DNA of 64,000 bases, from the NCBI RefSeq assembly GCF_040811775.1, contig NZ_JBFNXW010000002.1, forward strand, positions 186,001 through 250,000, read 5' to 3'. Below the pieces are notes generated by a model that ran no database searches, had not been told where the DNA came from, and worked only from the letters and a program-made list of their open reading frames with translations. Origin of the DNA: Balneola sp. MJW-20 (GTDB lineage: Bacteria > Bacteroidota > Rhodothermia > Balneolales > Balneolaceae). Every line of letters starts with the position of its first letter. The first letter of the stretch is position 1. A program made the position numbers and the translations under genes. Positions 43,875 to 53,437 of this stretch are shown piece after piece.

Positions 43875-45824
43875 ATGTCCGATAACAAAGCAGACGGCAA
43901 CAAATATTTAGATATGGACCTTTTAAGGTTCACAACTGCAGGATCCGTTGATGACGGAAAATCCACGCTGATTGGTCGCCTTCTCTATGATTCCAAGTCT
44001 ATCTTTGAGGATCAGATGGAAGCCATTGAAAAGACCTCGAAATCCAGCGGGGAAGAGGAAGTGAATCTGGCATTGCTGACGGATGGTCTCAAAGCGGAGC
44101 GTGAGCAGAAGATTACCATTGATGTGGCCTACCGTTATTTTGCTACCCCAAAAAGGAAGTTTATCATTGCGGACACCCCGGGACATACTCAGTATACCCG
44201 GAACATGGTCACCGGCGCTTCCACGGCAGACCTGGCCGTGATCCTGGTAGATGCTTCCAAAGGATTACTTACCCAGTCACGCCGACATGCTTTTATTTCC
44301 TCCTTGCTGCAGATCCCGCACCTGGTGGTCGCAGTCAATAAGATGGATCTGGTGGATTATGATGAGGATACTTTCAACGAGATCGTGGGTGACTTTCGTA
44401 ATTTTGCCAAGAAATTAAGTGTCAGTGACATCACCTACATCCCCATCTCTGCATTGAAAGGAGATAATGTAGTGGATAAATCTGAGGAGATGGATTGGTA
44501 CCAGGGATCTACCTTGCTTCACCATTTAGAGAATGTGAAAGTACATGCAGGGGATAACGTGGTCGATTTCCGATTGCCGGTACAGTATGTGATCCGCCCC
44601 AATCAGAATTTCAGAGGATTTTCAGGTCGGATTGCATCGGGTCATATCCGGCCGGGTGATGAAGTGAAGGCACTTCCTTCCGGTAAAACGACACGAGTTA
44701 AGGAGATCGTGACCCGGGATGGTAATCTGGAAGCTGCATTTCCCGGAGACTCCGTCACGCTGACCATGGAAGATGAGATCGATATTTCCCGAGGGGATAT
44801 GATCGTCCGGAAGAATAATGTTCCTACGATCAGAAATGAGTTCGAGGCCTATCTCTGCTGGATGAATGAAGAGGCCATGCAGCTGAACAAGGAATATGTG
44901 ATCATGCATACCACGCAGACGGCCAAGGTTTATATAACGGATCTGTTCTACCGCATGAATGTGGACAGCCTGAGTCAGGAGGATGCCGATAAACTGGAAC
45001 TGAACGAGATCGGCCGGGTCAGTGTGAAAAGTTCAAAGCCCATTTTCTTTGATCCCTATCAGATCAATCAGAAAACAGGATCCTTCATCATCATCGATCC
45101 CGCCAGCAATGTAACGGTAGGTGCCGGCATGATCCGCGCCGGCTCCACCGTCTCTAAGGATATAAATTCAGACACTGCGACAACGGAGCAGTCAAGTCCA
45201 AACCGTCAAAAGTCTTCCCCGGTCTCCGGTCCTCAGTCTTCGGTCTCACCAAATGTTGTCTGGGAACCCTGGAACATCCCGAGAGAAGAACGGGAGAAGA
45301 AGAATGGCCATAAAGCCAAAGTTCTTTGGTTTACCGGTATCTCCGGTGCCGGAAAGAGCACCATTGCCAAAGCCCTGGAGCAAAAGCTCTGGGAAGAAGG
45401 GAAGCAGACCATGCTGCTGGATGGTGACCAGGTCCGCCATGGGCTCAACGGCGATTTGGGTTTTTCTCCCGAAGACCGCACGGAAAATATCCGCAGAGTC
45501 GGTCATCTGGCGCGTCTGTTCTACGAGCATGGCAATATCGTATTATGCACCTTTGTTTCACCCTACAAGGCTGACCGTGATGCTGTTCGTGAATTATTCC
45601 CGGAAGGTGACTTCATCGAGGTCTATATAAAAGTAGATCCCGAAACCGCTCAGGAAAGGGACCCTAAGGGACTCTATAAGAAAGCCTCAGAAGGAAAGAT
45701 TAATGGCTTAACCGGATTTGATGCGGAACACGAGGAGCCAAAAAACCCGGCGCTAACTATAGATACAAGTGTTTGGTCCGTCGATCAGGCTCTGAATGCA
45801 CTTTGTGAGTTGATAGATGTGTAA
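43875..45824 (+). CDS. cysNC: Bifunctional sulfate adenylyltransferase subunit 1 / adenylylsulfate kinase (CysN-CysC)
   Basis: A 649-residue fusion. The N-terminal GTPase (CysN) has GSVDDGKS at 23-30, DTPGHTQYTRNM, NKMDLVD and EF-Tu-like domains to about residue 432. The C-terminal APS kinase (CysC, about 465-649) has the P-loop GISGAGKS at 488-495, GLNGDLGF and RDPKGLYKKA. It makes PAPS, the donor for sulfotransferases. The linker (about 433-462, Ser/Pro/Gln-rich) is encoded by 7-nt units of the CTTCGGT type that elsewhere are intergenic. CysNC fusions are common, but this linker composition is odd. Confidence 0.95.
   Translation: MSDNKADGNKYLDMDLLRFTTAGSVDDGKSTLIGRLLYDSKSIFEDQMEAIEKTSKSSGEEEVNLALLTDGLKAEREQKITIDVAYRYFATPKRKFIIADTPGHTQYTRNMVTGASTADLAVILVDASKGLLTQSRRHAFISSLLQIPHLVVAVNKMDLVDYDEDTFNEIVGDFRNFAKKLSVSDITYIPISALKGDNVVDKSEEMDWYQGSTLLHHLENVKVHAGDNVVDFRLPVQYVIRPNQNFRGFSGRIASGHIRPGDEVKALPSGKTTRVKEIVTRDGNLEAAFPGDSVTLTMEDEIDISRGDMIVRKNNVPTIRNEFEAYLCWMNEEAMQLNKEYVIMHTTQTAKVYITDLFYRMNVDSLSQEDADKLELNEIGRVSVKSSKPIFFDPYQINQKTGSFIIIDPASNVTVGAGMIRAGSTVSKDINSDTATTEQSSPNRQKSSPVSGPQSSVSPNVVWEPWNIPREEREKKNGHKAKVLWFTGISGAGKSTIAKALEQKLWEEGKQTMLLDGDQVRHGLNGDLGFSPEDRTENIRRVGHLARLFYEHGNIVLCTFVSPYKADRDAVRELFPEGDFIEVYIKVDPETAQERDPKGLYKKASEGKINGLTGFDAEHEEPKNPALTIDTSVWSVDQALNALCELIDV
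45203..45250. repeat. Heptanucleotide array inside the CysN-CysC linker
   Basis: CCGTCAA, AAGTCTT, CCCCGGT, CTCCGGT, CCTCAGT, CTTCGGT, CTCACC. The GGTCTTC/GACCGAA family of arrays appears here within an open reading frame, encoding a Ser/Pro-rich linker. Confidence 0.85.
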
Positions 45825-46000
45825 TCAAATGCTATCTGGATGGCAAAATACTGTGTTTTATCAGATATAATTGTAGACTTTGTTATGACGCAAAACTAAG
45901 CGAATTAAAAAATAATTAATCTAAGCTGAAAACAGAGAAGCATTGCGCATCATTTTAAGATCGGTGTTCAGTTTAGTTCATAAATAACGGGATTTCTGGA

Positions 46001-47146
46001 ATGCAGGAATACAAGATTGTACCTATAGAGGAATCGGTTTCAGATGAAGCCGGACAAGGAATTGATCTTATTGAGTTAATAAAAAAGATCTGGACGGAGA
46101 GGACAAAAGTACTCAAATATGCAGCTTATGGTGCCTTAATAGGCATCTTTATTGCTTTTTTGAGCCCGGTCGAATATAAGTCATCAGCAACATTAATGCC
46201 TGAAATTCAGACCGAACAAGCTGCCGGAGGAATTGGCAGTGCTCTTCAGAAATATAGTGGCTTACTTGGCATTAGCGGGAATGGACTGATGCAGGGAGGA
46301 AGTGGTTCTATAAGCGTAATTTTATACCCGGATATTGTTCAAAGTCTGCCATTTCAGCTAAAAATGATGGATCAGGAAGTCAAGTTTTCCAGTTATGATA
46401 CGACTATATCCGTTTTCACCTATTTTGATGAATTCTATTCTCCCGGAATTTTAAGTTTAATCAAAGATTATACAATTGAATTACCGTTCAAAATAAGGGA
46501 TGCAATTTTTAAAGGTAACTCGGACGAATCTCAAAACAATGGTTTACCTTCTGGTATTCTAAATCTCTCTAAGAATGAAATTGATATCATCGAGAACCTG
46601 AGAAACAGGATAAACGTAACCATTAACGAAGAAAATGGAGTAGTAGCTGTATCGGTGATGATGCCTGAAGCGAACGCATCAGCTGTTTTGACGCAGTTTG
46701 CAATAGATGAGCTGACTAGATATGTAACAGAATATCGTATTGAAAAAGCTTCACAAGACCTGTTATTTATTGAAGTGCAAATGAATGAGGCTAGAACTCG
46801 TTTTGAGAATGCTCAACTTGCCGTCGCAGAATTTAATGATCAAAATCAGGGTAGTTTAACTAACCGGGCACAGACTGAACTTCAAAGATTGAATTCTATT
46901 AGAAATCTTACAGAAAATGTGTACAATTCGTTAGCTCAACAGTATGAAGAAGCTAAAATCAGGGTTCAGGAAGAAACTCCGATTTTCAAAGTGCTTCAAC
47001 CTGTTCAAGTACCCGTTGAGAAAACATCACCCAAAAGGTCTCTTATTCTCATCATATATACAATTCTAGGAGTTGGCGTTTCTATTTTAATAATATTATT
47101 AAAGGAAACTCCATTTTTTAAAAAAGACGATGAAATTGGAGACTGA
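46001..47146 (+). CDS. Wzz/GNVR chain-length determinant protein (no kinase domain)
   Basis: A 381-residue polysaccharide co-polymerase. Helix 1 (about 38-56) is followed by the Wzz segment (PVEYKSSATLMPEIQ), a periplasmic coiled coil (DLLFIEVQMNEARTRFENAQ), a GNVR-type end (PIFKVLQPVQVPVEKTSPKR) and helix 2 (about 347-369). It controls chain length of Wzy-made polymer. It stops soon after helix 2, so unlike the protein at 61170 it has no tyrosine kinase. It opens the AT-rich block of polysaccharide genes. Confidence 0.88.
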   Translation: MQEYKIVPIEESVSDEAGQGIDLIELIKKIWTERTKVLKYAAYGALIGIFIAFLSPVEYKSSATLMPEIQTEQAAGGIGSALQKYSGLLGISGNGLMQGGSGSISVILYPDIVQSLPFQLKMMDQEVKFSSYDTTISVFTYFDEFYSPGILSLIKDYTIELPFKIRDAIFKGNSDESQNNGLPSGILNLSKNEIDIIENLRNRINVTINEENGVVAVSVMMPEANASAVLTQFAIDELTRYVTEYRIEKASQDLLFIEVQMNEARTRFENAQLAVAEFNDQNQGSLTNRAQTELQRLNSIRNLTENVYNSLAQQYEEAKIRVQEETPIFKVLQPVQVPVEKTSPKRSLILIIYTILGVGVSILIILLKETPFFKKDDEIGD

Positions 47147-47259
47147 TGGAAAGAATAATAAGTACGACGGTAACTTGAAAAATCATAATAGCTGCACGTA
47201 TTTGAAGAGCAAGTATGCTTTACGTGGACCCGGAGCCCGGTGTTCTAAAAAAATAATAA

Positions 47260-48546
47260 ATGATGGGTAAGATCTCATCACTTCTTAGAAATAAACTTTT
47301 TCAAAATACCGGTATTTATACTATATCCAGTGTTATTGAAAAAGCCATTCCATTCTTTCTATTGCCGGTTCTTACCCGGTATCTAAGCACTGAAGATTAC
47401 GGTATTGTTGCAATGTTCCTGGTGCTTCTGGGAATCATAAATCCCTTTACCGGAATAAGTATCCAATCGGCGGTACTTAGAAGTTATTATAAAGATCAGG
47501 TTGACATTTCAACCTATATTTTTAACTCCCTGTTATTAATACTGGGTAGTTCCACTCTAGTGTCAGTGGTATTTTATTTTTTTTCGGGTCCGATTTCAGA
47601 ATATTCTGCTTTTCCCGAAGAGTGGTTATTATCAGTAGTCTTAGTTTCAGCAGGGCAGTTTGTGGTAAATATTGTATTAGTCATATGGCAGGCAAGATCG
47701 AAGGCGATACAATTTGGGGTATTAAAAATATTATTGACAGGTTTTAATCTTGGTTCTTCAATTTACCTGATCGTTGTATTGGGTTACGGTTGGGAAGGTA
47801 GAGTTATTGGTCAGGTTTTTGCCGTTTCCATATTTACATTTGTGAGTCTTATAATTCTCTGGAAGGAAAAGCTTATCAGGATCAAATTTTCAGTAGAGTA
47901 TCTTAAGCATGCCCTAAATTACGGACTACCATTGATACCACATGTTTTGAGTGCCACGATTATAACCGCTATAGATCGCGTATTTATAACTAATATGATA
48001 GGTATCAATGAAACAGGTATATATACAGTAGGTTATCAGATCGGAATGATTGTAGGTGTTGTGGCTACCTCTTTTAATAAAGCATGGGCTCCCTGGCTGT
48101 TTGATAAACTGACAGATGCAAATGCCTCAAGAAAGAAAACCATCGTAAAACTATCTTATTCATTCATGGCCGGAATTACTTTATTTGCCATTCTGCTATC
48201 TCTTATCTCACCATTTTTTATGGAGTATTTTATTGGAAAAGATTTTTACGGCGCTACTGATTATATAATCTGGATAGCAATGGGTTATGCTTTTAATGGG
48301 GCTTACTTTGCGGTCGTAAACTATATATTGTATGTAGAAAAGAATCATTTATTATCTTATATGACAATAATTACTGCTACAATAAATATAATCTTAAATT
48401 ATTTTCTGATTAATATTAATGGAGCGATCGGGGCTGCTCAGGCAACCACTATTTCTTATCTGTTATTATTCATTATCGTTTGGTATTTATCAAATAGAGT
48501 TTACCCCATGCCATGGCTGTCAGCTTTTTCAATAGGAAAGAAATAA
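47260..48546 (+). CDS. Polysaccharide flippase (Wzx-like, MATE/MOP superfamily)
   Basis: A 428-residue protein with about 12 to 14 helices. The start (TGIYTISSVIEKAIPFFLLPVLTRYLSTEDYGIVAMF) and AIDRVFITNMIGINETGIYTVGYQIGMIVG are typical of Wzx/RfbX. It should move lipid-linked repeat units across the inner membrane. It sits upstream of the glycosyltransferases and polymerase, consistent with the Wzx/Wzy route. Confidence 0.9.
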   Translation: MMGKISSLLRNKLFQNTGIYTISSVIEKAIPFFLLPVLTRYLSTEDYGIVAMFLVLLGIINPFTGISIQSAVLRSYYKDQVDISTYIFNSLLLILGSSTLVSVVFYFFSGPISEYSAFPEEWLLSVVLVSAGQFVVNIVLVIWQARSKAIQFGVLKILLTGFNLGSSIYLIVVLGYGWEGRVIGQVFAVSIFTFVSLIILWKEKLIRIKFSVEYLKHALNYGLPLIPHVLSATIITAIDRVFITNMIGINETGIYTVGYQIGMIVGVVATSFNKAWAPWLFDKLTDANASRKKTIVKLSYSFMAGITLFAILLSLISPFFMEYFIGKDFYGATDYIIWIAMGYAFNGAYFAVVNYILYVEKNHLLSYMTIITATINIILNYFLININGAIGAAQATTISYLLLFIIVWYLSNRVYPMPWLSAFSIGKK

Positions 48547-48575
48547 TTGTATTCTGCAGGTTATGAATCGTATGA

Positions 48576-49124
48576 ATGAACACGCTAACCCCGAGCAACA
48601 TGCAAAGATTGATCAAATTATTTAAAACCATCCGGGGAGTATTTAGAAAGATCAGGTCCCGGTATTTTGTCTGGCACGTTAAGTTAAAGGCAAAGCAGAC
48701 AGGCAAACCGTTGTATGTTAATTTTAGATCCAGCGTGAATGATAAAACCACTTTAGGGAATAATGTACATTTTAACGGAATCAGTATAAGAGGAAAAGGT
48801 GCCGTTACAATAGGTAATAATTTTCATTCAGGTCCGGAGATCATCATCTTTACAGAGAACCATAATTATAGAGGTGATCGTATTCCTTACGATAACACGT
48901 TTATTATCAAAGATGTGAGAATTGAGGATAACGTCTGGCTTGGTGCAAAGGTTCTAATCTTACCAGGTGTTACAATAGGGGAAGGTGCCATTATACAGGC
49001 AGGTGCGGTTGTAGTAAACGATATTCCAGCTCTTGGGATTGCGGGGGGTAATCCGGCTAAAGTCTTTACTTACAGAGATGAAAACCATTATCAATCACTG
49101 AAGAAGCAAGGGAAATTCTTTTAA
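48576..49124 (+). CDS. Hexapeptide-repeat acyltransferase (WbbJ/CatB-like)
   Basis: A 182-residue protein with left-handed beta-helix turns from residue about 57 (NNVHFNGISIRGKGAVTIGNNFHSG). The active-site region is FTENHNYRGDRIPYDN with VRIEDNVWLGAKVLILPGVTIGEGAIIQAGAVV, typical of maltose/galactoside O-acetyltransferases. It probably O-acetylates a sugar of the repeat unit. Residues 1-40 form a basic, possibly amphipathic extension; Met9 is an alternative start. Confidence 0.85.
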   Translation: MNTLTPSNMQRLIKLFKTIRGVFRKIRSRYFVWHVKLKAKQTGKPLYVNFRSSVNDKTTLGNNVHFNGISIRGKGAVTIGNNFHSGPEIIIFTENHNYRGDRIPYDNTFIIKDVRIEDNVWLGAKVLILPGVTIGEGAIIQAGAVVVNDIPALGIAGGNPAKVFTYRDENHYQSLKKQGKFF

Positions 49125-49172
49125 ACTCGAGATTAAAAATTTAGAATTAAGACTGAGCATTAACACAGAACT

Positions 49173-50165
49173 ATGAATTTCTTCCTTATAGAATCTCCCT
49201 TGCAATATCTCAATGCTCTAGAAGCGAAGTACTATTTCAATATCCCTTCCGATGAAGCTAAACTTATAGTATTTCGAGGTGTTTCTGAAGACAATATTCA
49301 ACAGATTAAAGAATCTGTTTCAGAAAGTGAATGGCAGGATATTGAATATATTCTTAGTTCAGAGAGGAAAATTCGAAAGTATGCCTTGAAAAATCACTTT
49401 AGGAATATTTTGAAAGAAACCTCTATAAAAAAAGTATTCATCGGTGATTATCGATCATATCTAATGAGACATTTTGCAAATATTAGTGACAGTGAAGATG
49501 TGATAATGCTGGACGATGGACGTTCATCTGTTGATATTCATAAAATGATATTTGAAAGAGTTGATATACGAAATAGAAACTCAAATCTAAGAAGGATTCT
49601 GAATAATCTAGCAGGGTTAAAGGATCAGTCGATCAAAGATATTTCCTTATTCACGGTCTATGATAGTGATCATAACAACAATAACAAGCTTCATCGTAAT
49701 AACTATGATTATCTTAGAAAATCGCTAAAAGAAAAGCCGGTCAGTGATACAGTTCTGTTTATTGGGAATTGTTTTACTGAGTTAAATTTAATGTCTGAGG
49801 AAGACTACCTGAAAAGTATGAGGAAGATCAGTGAGTTTTACGAAGGGAAAAGAATTATGTACGTTCCTCACCGGCGAGAAAAAACGGAAAAACTAAATAA
49901 TCTTACAGGCTTAAATGCTTTAGATCTTCAAAGATATAACATACCATTAGAACTGGCTTTAAGTAAATCTGATGCAATACCAGGGTATATAGCTTCTTTT
50001 TATACCAGTGCAATTGATAATATTGAGAAAATAATTGGGAGTGATGTAGAGCTAACCGCGTTCAGGCCAAATCTTGATCTATTTGACCAGAAAATACGGG
50101 GAACTGCTGAAGAGGCATATAATTACTACTCGATGAACCACAATATCAGAGTAATTAATATTTAA
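49173..50165 (+). CDS. Putative GT-B glycosyltransferase, sialyltransferase-like (GT52/polyST type)
   Basis: A 330-residue protein I do not recognise with certainty. The start FLIESPLQYLNALEAKYYF resembles GT52 and polysialyltransferase proteins. Three family-type motifs can be placed: DDG (114-116, IMLDDGRSS), an HP-like motif that reads PHR here (232-234, YVPHRREK), and a Ser-rich SFYTSA (275-280). The HP motif is therefore not canonical. If the call is right it would transfer a sialic-acid-like or other sugar; no CMP-sialic acid genes are in the window. It lies between the acyltransferase and the polymerase. Confidence 0.6.
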   Translation: MNFFLIESPLQYLNALEAKYYFNIPSDEAKLIVFRGVSEDNIQQIKESVSESEWQDIEYILSSERKIRKYALKNHFRNILKETSIKKVFIGDYRSYLMRHFANISDSEDVIMLDDGRSSVDIHKMIFERVDIRNRNSNLRRILNNLAGLKDQSIKDISLFTVYDSDHNNNNKLHRNNYDYLRKSLKEKPVSDTVLFIGNCFTELNLMSEEDYLKSMRKISEFYEGKRIMYVPHRREKTEKLNNLTGLNALDLQRYNIPLELALSKSDAIPGYIASFYTSAIDNIEKIIGSDVELTAFRPNLDLFDQKIRGTAEEAYNYYSMNHNIRVINI

Positions 50166-50166
50166 C

Positions 50167-51390
50167 ATGAAATTTAAGTTTGACGTAAACTTTTTTGTTC
50201 CTGCAATTTTATTCTTTGCAGTACTCTTATCTTATGCCGGAGGGGGTGAAACACCTCATTATAAATTATACAGCTCGATATTGATTCCTATTCTATTATA
50301 TGTTTTAAGCTATAAATATATTGAGATCGACCTTATTTTTATTCTGATTTTTCTAAATTTTTTATTGGGTCTGTTATTCATCCCGTTTTACGGTGTATAC
50401 AATATCAGTGACTTATTGCATGGAGCATCTTATTTCCTGCTGATCTCTGGGGCATATTTTACATCCATCAATTTGTATAAAAATTTCAGTATTACTTTCA
50501 TATACTATATTGTAATAGGCTATTTTTTCATACTCTTACTACACCATTTATTTGTTTATCTGAATATTGGAGAAGGGAGGTTTTTCTGGAATATTGAATT
50601 CAGAAGTCAAAGAAGTATATCAACTGGTACCTTTAGTAATCTGGGAAATGGAAAAAATATTACGGCATTTATTACCTCTCTGACGATGATATCTATTCCT
50701 TTTTTAAATCTGAGGAATACCTTTAAACTGCCTATAGCTCTTATTGTGTTCGGAGCAGGCCTGCTGAGTTTTTCGAGAGCTTTCATTTTTATATCCCTGC
50801 TTGGATATGCTTATTACCTTTATTTTCTAGTGCATACAGGGAAAATTAAGTTATCAATATATTACCTCATTATTCCTGTGATTATACTGATGGTGATCAT
50901 TAGTAATCTGGAAATGTTCGTATTCCTTTTTTTACGCGAAGATTTTACGCAGATAGGGGAAGTAGGAAGAGTTCAGCAGTTTATGGCCTATATAGATATA
51001 ATCAGGGACTACCCGATTTTAGGAACAGGCTGGTCTCAATTTACGAGTGTTGTAGGGAGATACTTACCCTTTGGGCAGACCGAATTAGGAGGGATCATAC
51101 TTTTAGTAGAACAGGGGCTTATTAGGGGAGGAATTTTAGTGTTATTTATCGTTACATCATCTATTTCTCTTATTTTTATTGATTTTTCTAAACTGTCGAC
51201 TAATAAGTTTAGTCTGTTATGTGTTTCATTCGGGACCTTGATAATTGGAATCGTTTGGGGAAATAATATTGTAGCAGATGCAAAATCCTACTTTTTCTGG
51301 TTAGCCGTTTTCATGAACATTAATTTTTTTCGATACACTCAAGGAATTAACTATAATTTTTCAGTAAAAAGATCTGGAGAGGTCCTCTAA
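50167..51390 (+). CDS. O-antigen polymerase/ligase-like membrane protein (Wzy-like)
   Basis: A 407-residue protein with about 10 to 12 helices, starting one base after the previous gene. It has a large periplasmic loop (REDFTQIGEVGRVQQFMAYIDIIRDYPILGTGWSQF) with the arrangement of O-antigen polymerases and ligases (the D-P-x-x-G-x-G-like YPILGTGW segment). Sequence identity within the family is low, so the call rests on topology and context. It would link repeat units in the periplasm. Confidence 0.8.
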   Translation: MKFKFDVNFFVPAILFFAVLLSYAGGGETPHYKLYSSILIPILLYVLSYKYIEIDLIFILIFLNFLLGLLFIPFYGVYNISDLLHGASYFLLISGAYFTSINLYKNFSITFIYYIVIGYFFILLLHHLFVYLNIGEGRFFWNIEFRSQRSISTGTFSNLGNGKNITAFITSLTMISIPFLNLRNTFKLPIALIVFGAGLLSFSRAFIFISLLGYAYYLYFLVHTGKIKLSIYYLIIPVIILMVIISNLEMFVFLFLREDFTQIGEVGRVQQFMAYIDIIRDYPILGTGWSQFTSVVGRYLPFGQTELGGIILLVEQGLIRGGILVLFIVTSSISLIFIDFSKLSTNKFSLLCVSFGTLIIGIVWGNNIVADAKSYFFWLAVFMNINFFRYTQGINYNFSVKRSGEVL

Positions 51391-51395
51391 AAATA

Positions 51396-52586
51396 ATGCA
51401 ATCTCTGCACATTGTTACGGACCTCGATAATTCATTTGGGGGCCCTGCTAAATCAGTACCAAGCTTATGTAATGCGCTTAAAGGTCAGGATATAGATGTA
51501 GCTCTTTTTTCAGCAAATATGAGATCTGAAGAATCTAACGAGTTCGTTGATCGCTACAAATTGCAATGGAGATCCGAGAAAGCTATCCTTGGAAACCGTT
51601 TCGGTTATAGCTCCAAACTATATAATAGAATAAGCAAAAATATCTCTTCTGATACTGTTATCCACAATCAAAGCCTGTGGACCTATCCTGTATATTGCGG
51701 CTTTAGGGCTGCCAGGGCAAAAAAAGTTCCCCTCATCGTTTCACCAAGGTCAACCTTATACAGAAAATCTCTTGAAAATAGTTCAAGTATAAAAAAGGCT
51801 GCCCGAGTTTTATTTGTTGATAGAATGCTTGAATGCGCATCCTGTATTCACGCTACACATACCGATGAACTAGAACAAATCCGGGAACTCGGAATTAAAA
51901 CGCCCATCGCAATTATACGTAACGGAATTGATACAACAGAATTCCTGAATTTAAAGAATAAAGCCGCAGCCAGGGAAGAATTTGGTTTTAAGGCTGACGA
52001 AAGAATTTGTTTATTCCTTTCCAGAATTAATAAACGCAAAAGACTGGAGGAGCTGATTATGGCATTTAATGTATTAGCCGATAAATATAAAAAATGGTCC
52101 CTTTTGATTGCTGGCCCCATGGATCATGATTATGATAAAGAAGTAATTGGCCCGTTGATTGACAGTTTGCCGGACAATATCGCTGAAAAGATCAGGTTTG
52201 CAGGAAATCTTTCAGGCCCCCATCGATTAAATGCTTTTGCCGCAGCAGATTTGTTTGTACTTCCCACAAAATTTGAAAATTTTGGAATGGCAATTGGAGA
52301 GGCTATGGCAGCAGGTTTACCGGTGATAACTACTAATGGGACTCCGTGGACTATGCTGGATGAAATAGGGGCTGGTTCATGTATTGATGCCGGCCTGGAT
52401 GGCTTCAGGGAGGTACTGAATGAATATTTCGGAAAAAATGCAGATCAACTCGATGCCATGGGACGTATCGGTAATAAACATATTATAGAAAATTATTCAT
52501 GGGATAATATAGCAATAGACTTTAAAAGCTTATATTCATGGGTATTAGGTAAAGGTGATAAACCCGAATTTGTCCATACTTATTAA
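51396..52586 (+). CDS. Glycosyltransferase family 4
   Basis: A 396-residue GT-B enzyme. The N-terminal domain has FGGPAKSVPSLCNALKGQDIDVALF and the donor domain FLSRINKRKRLEELIMAF and FENFGMAIGEAMAAGLPVI, with the E-x7-E motif. It adds one sugar of the repeat unit; the sugar cannot be told. It starts 5 bases after the polymerase stop. Confidence 0.9.
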   Translation: MQSLHIVTDLDNSFGGPAKSVPSLCNALKGQDIDVALFSANMRSEESNEFVDRYKLQWRSEKAILGNRFGYSSKLYNRISKNISSDTVIHNQSLWTYPVYCGFRAARAKKVPLIVSPRSTLYRKSLENSSSIKKAARVLFVDRMLECASCIHATHTDELEQIRELGIKTPIAIIRNGIDTTEFLNLKNKAAAREEFGFKADERICLFLSRINKRKRLEELIMAFNVLADKYKKWSLLIAGPMDHDYDKEVIGPLIDSLPDNIAEKIRFAGNLSGPHRLNAFAAADLFVLPTKFENFGMAIGEAMAAGLPVITTNGTPWTMLDEIGAGSCIDAGLDGFREVLNEYFGKNADQLDAMGRIGNKHIIENYSWDNIAIDFKSLYSWVLGKGDKPEFVHTY

Positions 52587-52591
52587 GTCCT

Positions 52592-53437
52592 ATGATTTCT
52601 GACATTTTTAGAAAAGCGGGTGACTATGGAAAAAAATCCCTTAAGTATGTGGATTATCTACGAAGCAGCACATCTGATCTGAAAGATAATAAGCCTGTTA
52701 TACTCAATTCTATTCCAAAAAGCGGGACTCATTTCTTATATCAGATTATTGAAGCTTTACCCGGACTGAGAGACAAAGGGGATTTCATTGCTTCTATTCC
52801 AAGTCTGCCATACAGTTTTAGGCCAAAATCAGATCTGCTCAAACGATTAAATTACATAACACCCGGAGAGCTCGTCCGGGCACATTTATTTTACTCTCCC
52901 GAATTTCAGGACCAAATTAAAGAGAGAACATACATTCATTTCTTTATTTATCGTGATCCAAGAGATCTGGTCATTTCAGAAGCATTCTATCTGGGCCGAA
53001 TGAACAAATGGCACGGAATGAGCAGGTTTTTCAAAGGTTTGAGCGACGAGGAGAGGATAATGCTTGCTATCAGGGGCCTAGATAACAAGAAAGAGTATCC
53101 AGATATCGGCAAACGGGTTGGCTGGTATATTGATTGGCTGAAGCAGGATGATCTGATGAAGATCAGATTTGAAGACCTCAAAGACCCATCCAGGCAGTCA
53201 GCTGTAATTGATGAGATCATATCTTACTATAAAGATCTGAAAAATATTGAATTTGAGAACCAGCAAGTCAAAGAAAGGATCATGAGTAATATAGATCCGG
53301 GTAAATCACATACTTACAGAAGTGGGAAAAAAAAGGGCTGGAAAAACCTTTTTAATAAAGCCCATAAAGACTTGTTTAAAGAAGTGGCTGGAGATCTTCT
53401 GATCAAAATGAATTACGAAAATAATAATGACTGGTAG
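52592..53437 (+). CDS. PAPS-dependent carbohydrate sulfotransferase
   Basis: A 281-residue sulfotransferase. The 5'-phosphosulfate loop is PKSGTH at 42-47, the 3'-phosphate site FIYRDPRDLVISEAFYL (Arg121, Ser129), and the C-terminal RSGKKKGWKNLF matches the RKG-type loop. It transfers sulfate from PAPS to a hydroxyl group, probably of the polysaccharide repeat unit or a lipid-linked intermediate in the cytosol. No signal peptide is present. It sits inside the glycosyltransferase set, 7 kb from cysQ-cysD-cysNC, which provide PAPS and remove PAP. Confidence 0.9.
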   Translation: MISDIFRKAGDYGKKSLKYVDYLRSSTSDLKDNKPVILNSIPKSGTHFLYQIIEALPGLRDKGDFIASIPSLPYSFRPKSDLLKRLNYITPGELVRAHLFYSPEFQDQIKERTYIHFFIYRDPRDLVISEAFYLGRMNKWHGMSRFFKGLSDEERIMLAIRGLDNKKEYPDIGKRVGWYIDWLKQDDLMKIRFEDLKDPSRQSAVIDEIISYYKDLKNIEFENQQVKERIMSNIDPGKSHTYRSGKKKGWKNLFNKAHKDLFKEVAGDLLIKMNYENNNDW

